A stretch of 8,929 bases of DNA from Rhodoluna sp. (GTDB lineage Bacteria; Actinomycetota; Actinomycetes; Actinomycetales; Microbacteriaceae), in the NCBI GenBank assembly GCA_023260375.1, contig JALQVK010000070.1, forward strand, positions 1-8,929. The letters run 5' to 3'. The position numbers and the translations under genes are program-made. Under the pieces are notes generated by a model. That model searched no databases and was not told where the DNA came from. It saw nothing but the letters and a program-made list of their open reading frames with translations. Shown one piece after another: positions 1 to 7,182 of the stretch. Each line of letters starts with the position of its first letter. Position 1 is the first letter of the stretch.

Positions 1-3000
1 AGGTCAACCACTCCGGTGCCAGCTGGCGCCTTGAAGGTGATCTCGGTGCCGGTACCGTTCACGGTGAACTTTGGCTTGCGAAGAGTGACACCACCAATCA
101 CAACCGAGGTCACGTTCTCCAAACCGGTGCCGGTGATGACCACGGTGTTTCCGCCCGCTTCAGGCCCGTGGTTCGGGCTGACTGCGGAAAGAGTTGGTGG
201 AGCAGGCGTGATTACTAGCTTTCCAGCCACGTACTTGTAGACGTTGGTGTAGAGGGCCGAATCAGCTGCTGCTAGGTTTCCACCAGTTGGAACGATTCGG
301 TAGGTACCGACCGCGGTTGGAGGAGCCTGAAGCAAAGTGCTTCCCTGGTAGAAGTCGAAACCGAAACCATCCAAGTTGTCGCCGTCAAGCAAACCGGTGA
401 CAACCGCGGTAGCTCCGTAACCTTCACCAACTGCAACGGTGATGTCATCTGCCACAACCGAAAGAGTCTTCGGTGCTGGGTAGATCTTGATGGTGATTGA
501 CTCGACGGTGCTTGCATCGTCGTGCCAAGCCACCGAGGCGTTGTAGTTGGTCGAGGCTGCTTGACGTGCTTCGATGATGCAATCGCCGGCAGCTACAGCC
601 GTAACTACTCCAGCCGAGTAAGTACACTTTGCCGGGGTCTTACTGGTAACTACAGCGTCTGGTACCTGTGCCAAAATATCTGGCGCCTGTCCGGTTCGGT
701 TATCGGTAGTGGCAACCGTGATGTTGATCGGCTGAGGGTTACTGATGATCACCGAGCTCAAAGAGGAACTCAACTTGACCTTGGCATCGGCCTTCAGAAT
801 CTTGCCGGTGATGGCCAGGTTCGGGTTGGTCAAGGTGTAGTTACGAATCCAGCCATCAGACAAAGCCAATGGAGTTGCCAGGGTAATGGTCTTACCCACA
901 CCAGCATTGGCATCTGAGAAGGTTGCGCCGACCGAAGAAGCTGGGTTGAGCGTAACCACGTCACCGTCCACGGCACCGGTGAGAGTAAGTTCACCGAGTG
1001 TGGCTGCGTTGGTTCCGTCGTACTGCTTCTCTACCTTCACGGTGGTTGCGGTAACCGACTTCTTGTTGATGGTTAGTAGGAAGGTGTTGAAGGTTGGGAT
1101 GTAGTAAACGCTGCGGTCTACTCCTCCGCTCAACATTTCGAAACTAGCAACACGGATTTCCCATGAAGTAACAGAGGTTCCGTCTCCGCCACAACCAATT
1201 TCATTGATTGCTACGTCGCGCGGTAGTCCGGTGTTCCAACCCCACGCTGGGTTTGCAACGGCACAGGCGTGGTTGCGGAACTGCCAGGTAACCCCGGTGA
1301 TTGCGTTGGCCGCTGTGGTGTTGGTGTACATGATGTCGTTCGAAGAACTTCCGGTTCCATCCCCGAGCTGACCCTTGTAGGTAATGGTGTTACCGGAATT
1401 AGCGCGCAACTTCGGAGTGAAGGTGATTGCCGTTCCATTGATTACCAGGTGAACGTCGTTGGCGGCCGTGAGGATTGAATACTTGTCACGGTCGTAGGTT
1501 CCCGCTCCCACGTTTACTCGAACGTAGTAGTCACCGGCGGCAATGGGTAGGCCGTTGTGAACGTTACGAGTCCAGGCACCTAGTTGGTAATCCTCGGCGG
1601 TCTGCCATAGGTAACCATCGGCGGCTGGGGTGTAAGGCGAGTTCGGCATTGGGTTCACAAACGAGGCGCCAGCGGTATAAGTGGTTCCGGCGTTTATGGT
1701 TAGCGAACTGGTGCTACCACCCAAGGTTGTGCTCACCGATGCATCAACCGAACAACTGAAGTTGAAGGTCTGTGGAAGCAACGATGAGTCCGTTGGAGTG
1801 AAGACGACCGACTTGCTGCCCCATGGGTTAGCCAGATCTGCGGTCTGGTTGGCTAGGTTCACTCCAACCGAGTCGGCTGTCCAAGTAACTGCACCGGCTG
1901 GCAAAGCTACTCCACCGAAGGTCACGGTTCCCGAAGTTCCATAGAGTCCGGCGCCGGTGGCACTGAACTGTGCAGGAGTGCGTCCGCCGGTGGCATCCTT
2001 TAGACAAAGTCCTCGGTAAGAGGTCAACGCTGGGACGACCACGTTTGGTGCTGGGACGTTGCCAACGTAAAGAATTCCCATGTTTTGGTAAGTGCTGTCG
2101 GTGTTGGTGACTACCAATACCTGGTACCAGCTAACCGGGTTCAATCCGCGTGGAGCGCGGAAGGTTAGTGAGGTAGCAGTTACGCTCTCAGGAGTAATTG
2201 GAGTGGTTCCCATTCCGTTCACATAGACGCGGGTCTTAGTGCCATCGGTACCGTTCAACTTGGTTCCAGTGATGGTGAATAAGTCGCTGCTGTCTACCTG
2301 TGGATCGAAGGTGAAGCGTTCAGCACTTCTGCCGTTGTCAACCGACGATTCAATCTTGGTAATCGTCATCGATTCCATACCAGGGTTCACACCAAGCGCT
2401 CTTGGTGCAACAGCAATTTCTGAGCCCTGAGCAGGTACCACGGTGATGTCGTAGATACCAGCAGTCTTGGCCGGCATTACGAAAGTAATTGCGGTATCGG
2501 TGTAGGTAGTTGGGGTTACCAAAGTGGTGCCAACCTTGACCTTTCCGGAAGTTCCGAAACCGGTTCCATCCAGGCGGAACATGCCACCACCGGCAGGCGC
2601 TGAAACAGCTCGACCATAGGTGGTTTGGCTGATGATTCCGGCGCCTCGCCAGTCCGAGTCCGAGCTGAAGTTAGTTACCTTTGGCCCGGTAATTACGACG
2701 GTTCCGTTGTATGACTTCTTAGCTCCGGCTGGAGTTACCACAATTGGAACCTGGCCAGCGGTGGTGTTTGGAATAGCAATGTTCGAGATGGTGGTTCCGT
2801 TAGCGGTTGCAGTGTAAGCAACGGCCGCCTTGGTTCCAACCTTGATGGTTCCCGAATTTCCGAAACCAACGCCAACGATGGTCACCTTCGAATTGGCCAC
2901 CGCGGTGGTCGAGGCAATTACCGGAGGGGTGATTGAAGTTACACCAGGAGTAGGTAGGTAGGTGAAAGCACCGGTCTTGGTAACAATTCCGGTTGGGGTT

Positions 3001-4886
3001 CCAACCACCACATTCTGAACACCAGCGGCGTCGCCAGAAGGCAATTCAACCTGAAGCTCGGTGCTGCTCGAAGAAATGATCGGCGCAACATAGTCGCCGA
3101 TGTAAACACCGGTGCTGCCGGCCACAAAGCCGGTTCCCTTAATGGTGATGGTGTCACCGCCGGCCAAGCCAGCGCTGTTTGGGCTGACCGAAGTGACCAC
3201 TGGGTTAGCTGTGGCATCTGCCAATGTGATTGAGCCAGGAAGATCTAGCGCACCACCGCCAGAAGAAGAGATGACGTTCAGGTCCACGGCTCCGGTGCGT
3301 CCAAGGTTTGCTGGAACCATTGCCAAAATCTTGGACGAAGAAACGCGCTGAACCCAAGGTGCCTTAATGCCATCAATGGTCACGGTTGGGGTTCCGGCAG
3401 AACCAAAGCTGGTGCCGTTCAGAGTAATGATTGAGCCACCGGCGTTCGAAACGGTTGCAGGGGTTACCGAAGTAAGGGTTGGCTTGGCGCCGTAGGTGTA
3501 CTTACTTGGAAGTGTGACCCAACCGAAACCGCTGTTAATGGTCATCGCAACTTGACCCGCCTGAGTTCCGGCTGGAACCACATAGTCAATGCGGTCGATT
3601 CCGTCGATTTTGTAGCCATCCGACGAACCCCCGTTCCAGGTACAGTTGACGCTCTGCCAAAGAATTGAAGCTGAGTTGCCACCGATTTTCAGGTCGGCAA
3701 GCTGCTCGCGAGTGCTCACACAAAGGTTCTGACCTTGAACACGAATTACGTTTCCGCCGCCAATTGGGCCCTTAGCCGGGGTCACCAAAACGTTCTTTGG
3801 AACAAATGGAACAAAGGTCACGCGCTTTTTCAACATGATGGTTGGAGTGTTTCCATAGGCGTAGTCGTAGTGTTCCATAACAACATCGACTGGCCTAGGT
3901 GCCGACCAAACATCGGTATTCCAGTCGCCACCGAGGCGCCAGCGACCCCAACCTTCACCCATGCTCCACGAGTTCCAGGTTGAGATTCTGCTTCCAGTGA
4001 CCGGGTCAATCAAGTAGACCGAGAACTGGCCATAGTTGGCAACACCGGGGCCCTTGATGTCAAAGACGTCATAGAAAGAAATCTGGTCTGGAATGGTGTT
4101 TGAGGTAACTGTCGGCTCGAAAGCGGTCAAGACATCCTTGAGGCGAGTGTTCGATTCGGCTGAAGACCAAGAATTTCCCTCGTTGTATGAGTCACAGTGG
4201 CTGTAAAACTCGATCGATGATTTGCCGTTGTATTTGTAGTTGTAATAAGAGTCATAAACGCGGAAAACGACCGTGAATGTTCCGTCGTTGTTGGCATCTA
4301 CACTCGAAATGCCCATGCCCTGATACTGGCTGTTGCCGTTGGTGTCCTTGTATTCGTAGCGTGCATTGGTGTAACAGCGTTCCTCAGGATCATTCCAGAA
4401 GATGTGTTTCATCGTCGCGGTAATGTGACTGCTTCCCGCATTTGAGTAACGAGTATCGCTTAGGCTCACCAATTCTGGCTGCACCAAAACCTTTGAAGAA
4501 ACATTGAAGGTATAAACAGTTTCTTTGGTGGTGTCTGCGCTAATAACTCGAACTGTAGTTATTTGGTTGGCGCTCGGGGTGAAGTTAAGGGTGGCGGTAG
4601 CCGTGCCATTGCCATCCGTGAAAGCGCCGTTTGGACCGGTGATTCGGATGAACGCGGACGGGTTAGCCGAGGTGAACGACCAGTTCACTTCCGCCCTTGA
4701 GGCATAGATGTCGTAGTAGGTGCGACTTGGCTTGAACCAGGTGTTCAGCCAGCTGCTATTACCCAGGTTCATCGACACCAGGGTGGCGTCATTGTCTGCC
4801 GCGGTAGCGCTGGCTGGGGTTGCACCGACCACCAAACCACCGAAAGTAAGGCTAATAAAAGTCAATAGGGCTAAAAACTTCTTCAT
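1..4886 (-). CDS. Giant secreted multi-domain surface protein with IPT/TIG, YDG and MBG domains (C-terminus outside window)
   Basis: The frame is open from an ATG at 4886 to the window edge (1628 residues, no stop). Residues 1-27 form a Sec signal peptide: MKK, a hydrophobic stretch, then an Ala-Ser-Ala cleavage site. Modules, with rough positions: cadherin-like beta-sandwich 31-135; a Tyr- and Trp-rich region of unknown type 136-360, with a DANNDG calcium-loop-like motif at 197-202; consecutive IPT/TIG domains from about 361 to 935 (typical 'PTLTSVTPATVSNAGG' openings); divergent Ig-like segments about 945-1275; a YDG domain 1275-1365 (QYDGTNAAT, NYTLTNPNLAITG); a Cys-containing Ig-like unit 1365-1467; an MBG-type domain 1470-1558; and another IPT/TIG from 1561. 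Such modules normally act as rigid stalks or adhesins; the ligand is unknown. The anchor, if any, lies beyond the window. No good Shine-Dalgarno is seen, only GGA close to the ATG. Domain calls come from reading motifs, not from profile searches. Confidence 0.9.
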   Translation of the reverse strand, partial: MKKFLALLTFISLTFGGLVVGATPASATAADNDATLVSMNLGNSSWLNTWFKPSRTYYDIYASRAEVNWSFTSANPSAFIRITGPNGAFTDGNGTATATLNFTPSANQITTVRVISADTTKETVYTFNVSSKVLVQPELVSLSDTRYSNAGSSHITATMKHIFWNDPEERCYTNARYEYKDTNGNSQYQGMGISSVDANNDGTFTVVFRVYDSYYNYKYNGKSSIEFYSHCDSYNEGNSWSSAESNTRLKDVLTAFEPTVTSNTIPDQISFYDVFDIKGPGVANYGQFSVYLIDPVTGSRISTWNSWSMGEGWGRWRLGGDWNTDVWSAPRPVDVVMEHYDYAYGNTPTIMLKKRVTFVPFVPKNVLVTPAKGPIGGGNVIRVQGQNLCVSTREQLADLKIGGNSASILWQSVNCTWNGGSSDGYKIDGIDRIDYVVPAGTQAGQVAMTINSGFGWVTLPSKYTYGAKPTLTSVTPATVSNAGGSIITLNGTSFGSAGTPTVTIDGIKAPWVQRVSSSKILAMVPANLGRTGAVDLNVISSSGGGALDLPGSITLADATANPVVTSVSPNSAGLAGGDTITIKGTGFVAGSTGVYIGDYVAPIISSSSTELQVELPSGDAAGVQNVVVGTPTGIVTKTGAFTYLPTPGVTSITPPVIASTTAVANSKVTIVGVGFGNSGTIKVGTKAAVAYTATANGTTISNIAIPNTTAGQVPIVVTPAGAKKSYNGTVVITGPKVTNFSSDSDWRGAGIISQTTYGRAVSAPAGGGMFRLDGTGFGTSGKVKVGTTLVTPTTYTDTAITFVMPAKTAGIYDITVVPAQGSEIAVAPRALGVNPGMESMTITKIESSVDNGRSAERFTFDPQVDSSDLFTITGTKLNGTDGTKTRVYVNGMGTTPITPESVTATSLTFRAPRGLNPVSWYQVLVVTNTDSTYQNMGILYVGNVPAPNVVVPALTSYRGLCLKDATGGRTPAQFSATGAGLYGTSGTVTFGGVALPAGAVTWTADSVGVNLANQTADLANPWGSKSVVFTPTDSSLLPQTFNFSCSVDASVSTTLGGSTSSLTINAGTTYTAGASFVNPMPNSPYTPAADGYLWQTAEDYQLGAWTRNVHNGLPIAAGDYYVRVNVGAGTYDRDKYSILTAANDVHLVINGTAITFTPKLRANSGNTITYKGQLGDGTGSSSNDIMYTNTTAANAITGVTWQFRNHACAVANPAWGWNTGLPRDVAINEIGCGGDGTSVTSWEIRVASFEMLSGGVDRSVYYIPTFNTFLLTINKKSVTATTVKVEKQYDGTNAATLGELTLTGAVDGDVVTLNPASSVGATFSDANAGVGKTITLATPLALSDGWIRNYTLTNPNLAITGKILKADAKVKLSSSLSSVIISNPQPINITVATTDNRTGQAPDILAQVPDAVVTSKTPAKCTYSAGVVTAVAAGDCIIEARQAASTNYNASVAWHDDASTVESITIKIYPAPKTLSVVADDITVAVGEGYGATAVVTGLLDGDNLDGFGFDFYQGSTLLQAPPTAVGTYRIVPTGGNLAAADSALYTNVYKYVAGKLVITPAPPTLSAVSPNHGPEAGGNTVVITGTGLENVTSVVIGGVTLRKPKFTVNGTGTEITFKAPAGTGVVD
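2084..3806 (-). repeat. Array of about six IPT/TIG-type Ig-like domains within the giant surface protein
   Basis: This is a protein-level repeat of roughly 85-100 residues per unit, from about residue 361 to 935. Each unit opens with a Pro/Val-rich strand and a glycine turn. Clear examples are GPIGGGNVIRVQGQNL, PATVSNAGGSIITLNG and PNSAGLAGGDTITIKGTGF. A short G-x-x strand such as VTIDG, VYIGD, IKVGT or VKVGT follows. The first three units match the family pattern best; the fourth to sixth are more divergent, with insertions in the fifth and sixth. No long exact DNA repeats were noticed, so the units are old or diverged rather than recently duplicated. Confidence 0.6.
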
Positions 4887-4985
4887 GGTGTCCAAACATT
4901 CGTTATTTACTAAAGTTCAATCAAAGAATAACCCAGAATTCTAGGTCACAGGCAAGTCCGATTTCAGGCAGGGTATTCTCAAGTT
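4887..4985. promoter_or_regulatory. Divergent intergenic control region between the giant surface protein and the P450
   Basis: These 99 bp must carry both promoters. Two symmetric elements are visible. One is a 14-bp imperfect palindrome, CCCAGAATTCTAGG (4932-4945), with a single mismatched pair. The other is a pair of 6-bp arms, GTTATT (4902-4907) and AATAAC (4927-4932), separated by 19 nt. On the minus strand an AT-rich TAAATA (4909-4904) sits 17 nt upstream of the ATG and could be a -10, but no convincing -35 accompanies it. The existence of promoters here is inferred from gene arrangement; the exact elements are uncertain. Confidence 0.45.
4974..4979 (+). promoter_or_regulatory. Possible -10 element for a leaderless P450 transcript
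   Basis: TATTCT ends 6 nt before the GTG start at 4986, so transcription would begin at or next to the start codon. There is no convincing Shine-Dalgarno upstream of this GTG, and leaderless mRNAs are common in Actinomycetota, so a leaderless start is a reasonable reading. No good -35 hexamer was found at 16-18 nt spacing, which keeps confidence low. Confidence 0.3.
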
Positions 4986-6170
4986 GTGATCGACTTCGAA
5001 AACCCTAACTTTATCGAAAATCCTTACCCGGCCCTTGCCGAGCTTAGGAAGCAGGGAAGGCCGGTTTGGCATGAACCAACCAAGCTTTTTCTAGCGGCCA
5101 CCTACCAAGATGCCAACGCAGTGCTTAGAAACCGTTCCCTAGGACGAATATTCAAACCAAAAGAACCGCATGAAACCTGGGATACCTTCAACTGGCTTCA
5201 CAGCGACAGCCTGCTAGACAGTGAACCGCCAAAACACACTCGCCTCAGGAGTCTTTTAGTCAAGGCTTTCAACAAGAACAAGATTGAAAGCCTCAGACCA
5301 GACGTTGAACGGCTCACCCAAGATCTGCTCGACAAAATCGACATCAAGCTAGAACAAACCGGAACCTTCGACGTAATCGGCGACTTCGCAGAGCCACTGC
5401 CAGTAAAGGTAATCGCCGCGCTCCTCGGCTTCCCCGACGAAGACGAACACCTACTTCGCCCTTGGTCACAAGCCATCGTGAAAATGTATGAGGTAAACCC
5501 GAGCGAGCAAACCCAACTCGAAGCACAAACTGCGAGCCAGGAATTTGCCGACTATGTGAGACACCTCATGGAGGAACGCAAGCAAAACCCTGGCACCGAC
5601 CTGATTAGCGATTTGGCGGCGGTTGAAGAAGATGGGCAAAAACTCAACGCGCAAGAACTCATTGCCACCTGTGTACTTCTACTCAATGCCGGCCACGAAG
5701 CGAGCGTCAACGGTTTCGGCAATGGCTTTGTCGCGCTCATGCAGCGAGACGATCAACTGCAGCTACTCAGAAACAACCCCTACGAGCTTGCAGCAACCAC
5801 AGTCGACGAATTCATTCGCTTCGACGCGCCGCTTCACCTGTTCGAGCGAACCGCGACAGCAGACGTAGAAATTGGTGGAGTGACCATAAAAGAAGGACAG
5901 AAGATCGCATCGCTTCTCGGTTCGGCAAACCGCGACGAAACTGTCTTTGAAAACCCAACCGAAATGGACATCACCCGAGACCCAAATCCTCAGATTGGCT
6001 TCGGAGCCGGCATCCACTTCTGCATTGGAGCGCCGCTGGCAAGAATGGAAATGACCACGTCACTTCCAGCACTTATTGAGAAGTACCCAAACATGAAGCT
6101 CGCCGCAGACCCGATTCGCCGACCAGGGTTCGTGCTGCGCGGTTACGAGAGCGTTATCGTTTCTGCTTGA
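4986..6170 (+). CDS. Cytochrome P450 (soluble bacterial class)
   Basis: This is a 394-residue heme-thiolate monooxygenase, the usual length for a soluble bacterial P450, and complete. Visible hallmarks are: C-helix HTRLR at 84-88 (H84, R88, heme propionate contacts); I-helix AGHEAS at 235-240; K-helix E275-x-x-R278; and the heme loop FGAGIHFCIG at 339-348, with C346 as the axial ligand. The I-helix is odd: the acid E238 is kept, but the usual following threonine (Thr252 of P450cam) is Ala239, with Ser240 next. P450s of this class oxidise small organic substrates using electrons from a ferredoxin and its reductase. Neither partner is encoded here, and the substrate cannot be told. The start is GTG; the next Met in frame is at residue 167, inside the fold. 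The 3' end overlaps the convergent LamG gene by 17 bp. The CYP family was not assigned. Confidence 0.95.
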   Translation: MIDFENPNFIENPYPALAELRKQGRPVWHEPTKLFLAATYQDANAVLRNRSLGRIFKPKEPHETWDTFNWLHSDSLLDSEPPKHTRLRSLLVKAFNKNKIESLRPDVERLTQDLLDKIDIKLEQTGTFDVIGDFAEPLPVKVIAALLGFPDEDEHLLRPWSQAIVKMYEVNPSEQTQLEAQTASQEFADYVRHLMEERKQNPGTDLISDLAAVEEDGQKLNAQELIATCVLLLNAGHEASVNGFGNGFVALMQRDDQLQLLRNNPYELAATTVDEFIRFDAPLHLFERTATADVEIGGVTIKEGQKIASLLGSANRDETVFENPTEMDITRDPNPQIGFGAGIHFCIGAPLARMEMTTSLPALIEKYPNMKLAADPIRRPGFVLRGYESVIVSA

Positions 6171-7038
6171 TTCTGGCCACGGTCATCGAGCCAACGCCAA
6201 GCACTAGAAGCAAACTTCCAAGAAGCATAAGTAAGCCATCGTTACTTCCGGTGTTACCCAAGAAAACGTTGTTTTGGTAAGTAACGTCATCGGTTGTGAA
6301 GTGTGAAGCAACTTCCTCAGCAGGCAAGACTTGCTGATAAATCCTTATGTCGTCCATGTTGCCAACGAAGTGAACGGCACCATCGGTTCCGGCACCGATG
6401 TGAGCCTGCGGGTTCTGAGTAACCAATGCAGTTCCGGTGAATCCGGTCGAGTCCTGATGACCATCGACGTAAAGGATGTCTTCGCCAGTCGTGTTATTTC
6501 TGGTCACACAAACTTCATGCCAGGTGTTATCAGCGACCACGGCAACACCCATGACGTTGGCATCTTGATCGCTGCCATTCAGGTTTCCACCGTTACCGAA
6601 CATCAACTTTCCCTGACTGTTGATACCGAAACCCCAGTCGTAGGCAAAGCCACCGGCCTCGGATTCAATAATGTTCGCGCCAAGGTAGTGCTGGTCACCG
6701 CCGGTTGAAAGAGTCTTGATCCAAGCACAAATCGAAAAGTCACCAGACACTGGGTTGTTCAAGTCGAACCAGTTCTGCCCATCGAATTGGACGCTGCGAG
6801 CATTGGCCGGGGAGTTGTTTGGCACATCCGTCGAAGGCTGAGGAGCAGGGTTTCCATTAGGCACAGCGGTGTTCCCGCCAACCGCATCCGCCGCATTGGT
6901 TCCTGCAGTGGTTTCATCAAACTTCCACTGATTACTTAGTGCGGTAGCTGCTCCCGCGCTAGTGGCAGAACCAACAATCAGCAAGGCAGCTCCTGCTATT
7001 GCAAAAACTTTTCCTAGACCAGCCATTTTGTTCGACAT
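6154..7038 (-). CDS. Secreted LamG/concanavalin-A-like domain protein with sortase-type C-terminal anchor (LGNTG)
   Basis: Starting from the ATG at 7038 this is 294 residues. Residues 1-30 are a Sec signal peptide (K4, K10, a hydrophobic core 11-25, then Ala-Gly-Ala). Residues about 37-247 resemble the LamG/jelly-roll lectin fold: WKFDE at 38-42, SVQFDG 82-87, DFSICAWIKT 100-109, WHEVCVTR 173-180, LYVDG 189-193, and MDDIRIYQQVL 228-238 with the usual PAEEV after it. Such domains bind glycans or act in adhesion. The C-terminus is a wall-sorting signal: LGNTG at 260-264, a hydrophobic stretch about 268-288, and the basic tail RIKQKR. The Pro/Ala usually found at the second motif position is Gly here. 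A GTG at 7092 would add 18 residues (including RVTLRYPKGQ) before the signal peptide. I prefer the ATG because AAGGGACAGG lies just upstream and a promoter-like pair lies between the two starts. Confidence 0.88.
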   Translation of the reverse strand: MSNKMAGLGKVFAIAGAALLIVGSATSAGAATALSNQWKFDETTAGTNAADAVGGNTAVPNGNPAPQPSTDVPNNSPANARSVQFDGQNWFDLNNPVSGDFSICAWIKTLSTGGDQHYLGANIIESEAGGFAYDWGFGINSQGKLMFGNGGNLNGSDQDANVMGVAVVADNTWHEVCVTRNNTTGEDILYVDGHQDSTGFTGTALVTQNPQAHIGAGTDGAVHFVGNMDDIRIYQQVLPAEEVASHFTTDDVTYQNNVFLGNTGSNDGLLMLLGSLLLVLGVGSMTVARIKQKR

Positions 7039-7081
7039 TGAAGCCTGTCCCTTCGGGTAGCGCAAAGTAACTCTTCCAATG

Positions 7082-7111
7082 ATTTTATCCACGAAATATT
7101 TACACAGTAAA
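7082..7111 (-). promoter_or_regulatory. Candidate promoter for the LamG surface protein
   Basis: On the minus strand TTTACT (7111-7106) and TAAAAT (7087-7082) are separated by 18 nt, resembling sigma70-type -35 and -10 boxes. The predicted transcript start near 7075 leaves a short leader to the ATG at 7038, which contains AAGGGACAGG as a plausible ribosome binding site. The -35 lies inside a palindrome (7094-7116). Confidence 0.35.
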
Positions 7112-7116
7112 TTTTT
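7094..7116. promoter_or_regulatory. Imperfect 23-bp palindrome, candidate operator
   Basis: The inner part is ATTTAC-ACA-GTAAAT (7098-7112), perfect 6-bp arms around 3 nt. It extends to 10-bp arms, AAATATTTAC and GTAAATTTTT, with one mismatch. It lies between two divergent genes and covers the proposed -35 of the LamG gene, a typical location for a repressor site. The AT-richness of the region lowers the weight of the symmetry. No regulator gene is present nearby. Confidence 0.4.
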
Positions 7117-7172
7117 TCCAAATTGTTACTTGCTAATACGTCCGTTAGTGAGCCCTCGTAGTCTAGAGCGAT

Positions 7173-7177
7173 AGGAG
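7173..7177 (+). promoter_or_regulatory. Ribosome binding site of the GNAT gene
   Basis: AGGAG sits 5 nt upstream of the ATG at 7183. It is the clearest Shine-Dalgarno in the window and fixes the start of this gene. Confidence 0.7.
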
Positions 7178-7182
7178 TATTC

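Noticed and set aside
2084..3806. CRISPR or long DNA tandem repeat suggested by the recurring 'ccggt/aacc' texture of the giant gene
   Set aside because: The texture comes from codons for Val, Thr, Gly and Pro in diverged Ig-like domains; there are no regularly spaced identical repeats.
16..4707. Many open frames of 60-130 codons on the plus strand and in other minus frames within 1-4886 (for example 522-917, 1475-1759 and 3112-3351 plus; 272-517 and 2939-3217 minus)
   Set aside because: They lie opposite or out of phase with one continuous 1628-codon frame that has a signal peptide and recognisable domains; their translations show no domain logic.
5198..6017. Minus-strand frames and one plus frame inside the P450 gene
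   Set aside because: Shadows of the P450 coding frame, which contains all family motifs.
6331..6708. 125-codon plus-strand frame inside the LamG gene
   Set aside because: It is antisense to a well-supported protein with signal peptide, lectin-like motifs and anchor; the translation shows no motif and no ribosome binding site was noted.
7039..7092. Upstream GTG at 7092 as the start of the LamG protein (adds 18 residues)
   Set aside because: The extension puts a charged stretch before a complete signal peptide and overlaps the proposed -10; the ATG at 7038 has a better leader.
7130..7164. TTGCTA ... TAGTCT as a promoter for the GNAT gene
   Set aside because: The 23-nt spacing is too long, and other pairings match the -10 consensus poorly, so no specific plus-strand promoter was called.
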